In this document: in pieces, positions 60,285 through 64,000 of the stretch
Numbering within the stretch: the stretch's first letter is position 1
Layout: every line of letters starts with the position of its first letter
Assembly: GCF_028554725.1 (NCBI RefSeq)
Contig: NC_071668.1
Span: 71,956,719-72,020,718, forward strand
Reading direction: 5' to 3'
Source: Zeugodacus cucurbitae
Taxonomy: Eukaryota > Arthropoda > Insecta > Diptera > Tephritidae
DNA length: 64,000 nucleotides
Made by a program: the position numbers and the translations under genes
The notes under the pieces: generated by a model
Told to the model about the DNA's origin: nothing
The model's input: only the letters and a program-made list of their open reading frames with translations
Databases searched by the model: none

Positions 60285-62585
60285 ACTCTACATACATATT
60301 CTAAAATACATTTATTGAAAAAATTGTTATTTTAATTCAAAAACTTTTCAATCAAATGATTAATTTAACCACAAAAACCTTGTCAACAGCTACTTAATTA
60401 TACAAACAATATATTTTTGAACGCTTTAAAAAGCTACTGTTTGACTTTTAATTACAAAAACTGTCAATATTTCGTTTAATATTTCAACATTTTATTAAAT
60501 AAGACACTTTAAATTGCAAACAGCGGCTAAAAAGTGTTGATTTATGTCTCGCAAAACTTCCGCATTACCGCAATGCATTTAATTTCGTTAAAATTATTTA
60601 CAGTTATGCCGAAAAAAAGGCAGAAAAGCGCAATGCGCATTAAATTAAATTGAAAAGCAGCCAACAGGGAACATTTCTTTTGGCACCCACACAACAGCCA
60701 ATAAAAAATTGCAAAAACAAAAAACAACAGAATTATAATAAATAAATTAAAAACAAATCCAGCAAAACAAGCTGAAAAACAATTTAGTGGCGCAGCGTTT
60801 TTTTAGATTTTTTGGCAGCTTTTTTTATGAAAGCTCTTCAAGTTTTGTTCGTTTTGAGTTATACTAAAGCACACAGTTTCGATTGTACATTTCAATATTG
60901 TTTTTTATTATTTTTCGTAAACACATACAAACAAATGCATACATAAGTGTTTATTTAATTTATTATCTTCTATATTTTTTACAGCTTTTCACATGTGAAA
61001 GTGCCTCGCATGAAAATTTATTAGTTTCGTACTCCACATTTGTTATGTTGACCATACAACTGCATATTTAATAAGCCAAAAAACATTGGCTCAAATACAT
61101 ATGAGTGCTTTGTCATAGACAAAAAACCGCTGACAGTTCGGAAATTGATGCGATTGCATTTGATAAATGCCGCCACTTTTGATTGTTTGTGCAATTTCAA
61201 CAAACATTCAAAGGCGTTGAGTGGATTAAGTTTTTTGCAGCAATAGAAGTGTATTTAATACATGAATAATGAATTATGTATAGAGAAGCATGTGCTCAAA
61301 GGTGTATTATTTTATGCTAATAAATTAAAAAAAAAAAATTTTTTAATTAAAAAACTTACCACACAAATATTTACACAGTTTCACAAATATTTGTTTAAAA
61401 AATATATACAATTTTTGCATGAAAGTTTATACAGTGTCATAATGAAAATTGATGCTTTTGAAGTTCGATCAATTGCATTAAGTTTAAATTTATTCATTTA
61501 AAGGAAGTCATCCATATTGATGTGGAAATTAATAAAAAGCAACACTTGAATAAGCAAGTCAATTCACACAAAAACTTTCAATTAATTAAATTTTCTATTG
61601 TGACAGTATAATTCGTTATGCATTAGTAGAAATTTTTTTGATATAACAAATTCTGGTAAGTAATGTGTCTGAAGTTTCCAAAAACATTTTTTCTATAATG
61701 TATTAAATATCTGATGTCTAAGGTTATCTTCAGAACTAACTGTCAAACCAGCTGTCAAATTAGGCACATCTAATTGACGTTTCTGTTCAGTATAAACTGA
61801 TAAATTATGTTGCAAGTACTTAACCTGAACGAAAGTTAACCTCACCCAACTGTGAGGTTAACACTTTTTAAATTGTTTGGAGATATGAGTCACGTTGCTG
61901 ACTTAACCTCGTTCATATTCTCTAGACATCTGAACATTTTATTATTTGGTGTGGTTTACATGGTTCATCAATCAATAGTTGGTCTTCCTTTAATGAACCG
62001 ATTTCCATAAGATCGGTTTCTAAATATAATATATCAGGCGAGAGATTTAGACTTGGGTCATTATGAAGCCTGCCATGATATAAAACCTATATCCCTTAAA
62101 TTTCAAGCAGCCTCTACAGAAAATGTAGTTTGTTTCACGTACTCATAAACGGTTCGCATTCAAGAAGACGATTTGTCCGGTCTAGAATAGATTTCAATCA
62201 ATCGGTCTTCATATTTTTAAATAAAATTAAGGCAGGCACTGATAAACCACCAGCATCTCGAGATGTTTTTCGGCTTAAAATTGAATGGTCTTCCTATTCG
62301 GCGGATGAAATCAAAGCGTTTTCGCAAATATAGCTGCTAATATATATATATATATATATCTTCCAAGGTCCTCATTTTGCTACGAGCTATACGATAGGAC
62401 ACATAAATAAACGAACACTTCCAGGGATCTTAACTCCGATTATGCTACAACTTGACTTCCTTAAGTATTTCTATCAATTTGCGATATCTATCGGTATAAA
62501 ATATGTTTTCATCATCAGTTAAGGTGTTTCTTTATAAGGTTTATAAAAGCGAAGACCGTTTGTGTGAAGAGAAAATACAATTTAA
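60285..62585. other. Non-coding; nothing recognised
   Basis: AT-rich; (TA)n at 62336-62359. Short frames at 61262-61501 and 62130-62333 are unsupported. Confidence 0.5.
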
Positions 62586-62652
62586 CCCTAAATGTAGGCA
62601 ACGTTATAGTAAAAGCGGGACAGATAGTTAAAAATGTTGCCTACAATTAGGG
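62586..62652. repeat. Small hairpin element, copy 2
   Basis: Arms CCCTAAATGTAGGCAAC (62586-62602) and GTTGCCTACAATTAGGG (62636-62652) pair with one mismatch around a 33-base loop. The arm sequence is shared with 2269-2321 at the opposite end of the window, but the loops differ. Confidence 0.55.
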
Positions 62653-64000
62653 TCATTACTAATCAACTTCTAAATTCTGACCAAGCCTCTAGATCACTCA
62701 TGTGATAATGAAGTTACTTGAAAATATAAGTAAAAACATAGATTTTTCTCTAAAAACAAGATACTAGAAAATTCAAGATACTTTCTCAACTCAAATAGAA
62801 ACCATAGTTCACCAGTAAGATAAATGCTCATGCCACCAGTCACCACCGCCACATTAAGTTATATCCAAAAAACTCAACAATACAAGCATAATGAAGCAGA
62901 ATTAAGGCGCACATTTACATAAATTGGGTAAATATAGTATGGACCTGCTTCTACATACACACATTCAATTGAAGCATACTTGTAGGCGCAACAACTTTAA
63001 GCGTTTTGACTTAGGTCATTCAGGAAGCACATTCTTTCCGCCTCCGTTTTTGTATTCACACAATGCAGCATCCTTAATTGACGCACACATGTGAAGCGTA
63101 AATGAAACTATGATTATTACTAAATGCACGCACACAAAGAGCAGATAAAGAGAGGGAGAGAGGAAGAGAGGGAGAGGGCGATCTATGCAAGCAGCTTAAG
63201 CGCACATATTTACCGTGCGTGACTGGCTTTTCTTATAAACGTAGTCATTGACACACGCATATACATATGTATATGTATTAGAAATATAGAATGTTCATAA
63301 CTGTACTTATATATACTACTAATACATATATACTTACTTATCACCGCTATAATGGCGCTTTTACTTTCTACAGATTCACTTTCTCGATTTCTACTTTCAC
63401 TCATGCTGCTCTATACAGATTTTTTTGCACTTCTTCAGTTAAACGTCTCACTTAGGTATATGTTGAATGCTCTATACATATATACATCCCACCGGCTTCC
63501 CATCTAGCTTCCTTTAGGCGCACAAGCACACATATAGCCTCCCACATATATATGTGTATATGACATTATTTGTTTGAAAACTTGTTTAGAAAGCTGTATG
63601 ATAATGCAAAATGCGCACAAATACGCAATCAGCATGCGTCGCTCTACGTGCTTACACGCCTATAAGTATGCAATATATACTATTTTTTTACTAACTATTG
63701 TCTGTCTTTGCTTTATTTGGTCGAGCAGACACACATGCTCAGGAGACTCATGGCACTTTCTCACATGTCGTCGGCACATCAGCAGCAGGCCTCTACAATT
63801 TATCTGCCAACCAGCCGCTTTAATGCGCCAGCATGCTCACCCCACCCACAATACCCCACTTGCCCTTACCTTACCACACGCTAGTCGCCTCCGTAATCGT
63901 GCCTTTCTCAACGGTGATTGTGCTCATTTGTCCCTGCTGTTCAGCGTGCTTTATTCATGTATTGCTTAATATATGTGCATATATATGTATATAAGCATAC
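62653..64000. other. Non-coding; low-complexity patches
   Basis: GA-rich purine tract at 63141-63178 and TATA/CATA-rich stretches at 63255-63345 and 63475-63560. The open frame at 63574-63969 has no known motif and unusual His/Arg/Ser composition; it is treated as non-coding. Confidence 0.5.

Noticed and set aside
63574..63969. 131-codon plus-strand frame
   Set aside because: No recognisable motif, no splice or start context, and composition dictated by CA/CT-rich DNA.

Overview
The window is AT-rich animal nuclear DNA. Coding density is very low, poly(A), poly(T), CA/TG and opa-type (CAA)n tracts are abundant, and transposon relics are numerous. The only confident host coding sequence is one 84-codon exon on the minus strand (34879-35130). 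It encodes the signal peptide and the start of the ligand-binding domain of a metabotropic GABA-B receptor subunit 1, orthologous to Drosophila GABA-B-R1. The exon and the transposon types (DINE-1/INE-1-like Helentron derivatives, mariner, RTE-like retroposons) point to a higher fly. A tephritid fruit fly is my best guess, but that is inference.

Layout: the exon has a consensus donor (34873-34878) at its end and a convincing acceptor (35134-35136) three bases before the ATG. The rest of the window is therefore read as intron: 1-34872 as part of the first coding intron, and 35137-64000 as an intron or upstream region leading to an untranslated 5' exon not located here. No second GABA-B-R1 exon was found, and no other host gene, tRNA, rRNA or recognisable ncRNA.

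1-20 kb: two very long pentanucleotide arrays in opposite orientation (3296-3596 and 5201-5847), a degenerate ~300-bp tandem repeat (6970-7815), an internally deleted transposase relic (9995-10690), a repeat of unresolved family (11024-11390), an endonuclease/exonuclease/phosphatase-type relic (12722-13027) and a decayed mariner (17110-18123).

20-30 kb: a mariner deletion derivative (20634-22133) that was itself hit by a 1.2-kb DINE-1-like element (20665-21850), a second deletion derivative (26999-27321), an extremely AT-rich tract and a second DINE-1-like copy (28761-29918).

30-48 kb: the GABA-B-R1 exon, a third mariner derivative (36007-36304), a small TIR element with TTA duplications (38402-38767), a pogo-like MITE (43850-44022), the third DINE-1-like copy (45588-46909, inverted) and a pair of unclassified 0.5-kb direct repeats (44571 and 48320).

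48-64 kb: a nested pair of DNA transposons, in which a Harbinger-like element (51372-52008, TAA duplication) sits inside a piggyBac-like element (51208-52545, TTAA duplication). Three 5'-truncated RTE-like retroposon copies follow (53296-53657, 56195-57620, 59656-60284). A tiny hairpin occurs at both ends of the window (2269 and 62586).

There is no operon-like or pathway organisation. The region is best read as a giant receptor-gene intron serving as a transposon graveyard, with enough intact termini and target-site duplications to order several insertions. I found no convincing previously undescribed functional system. The most useful new material is the set of non-autonomous elements and unclassified repeats.
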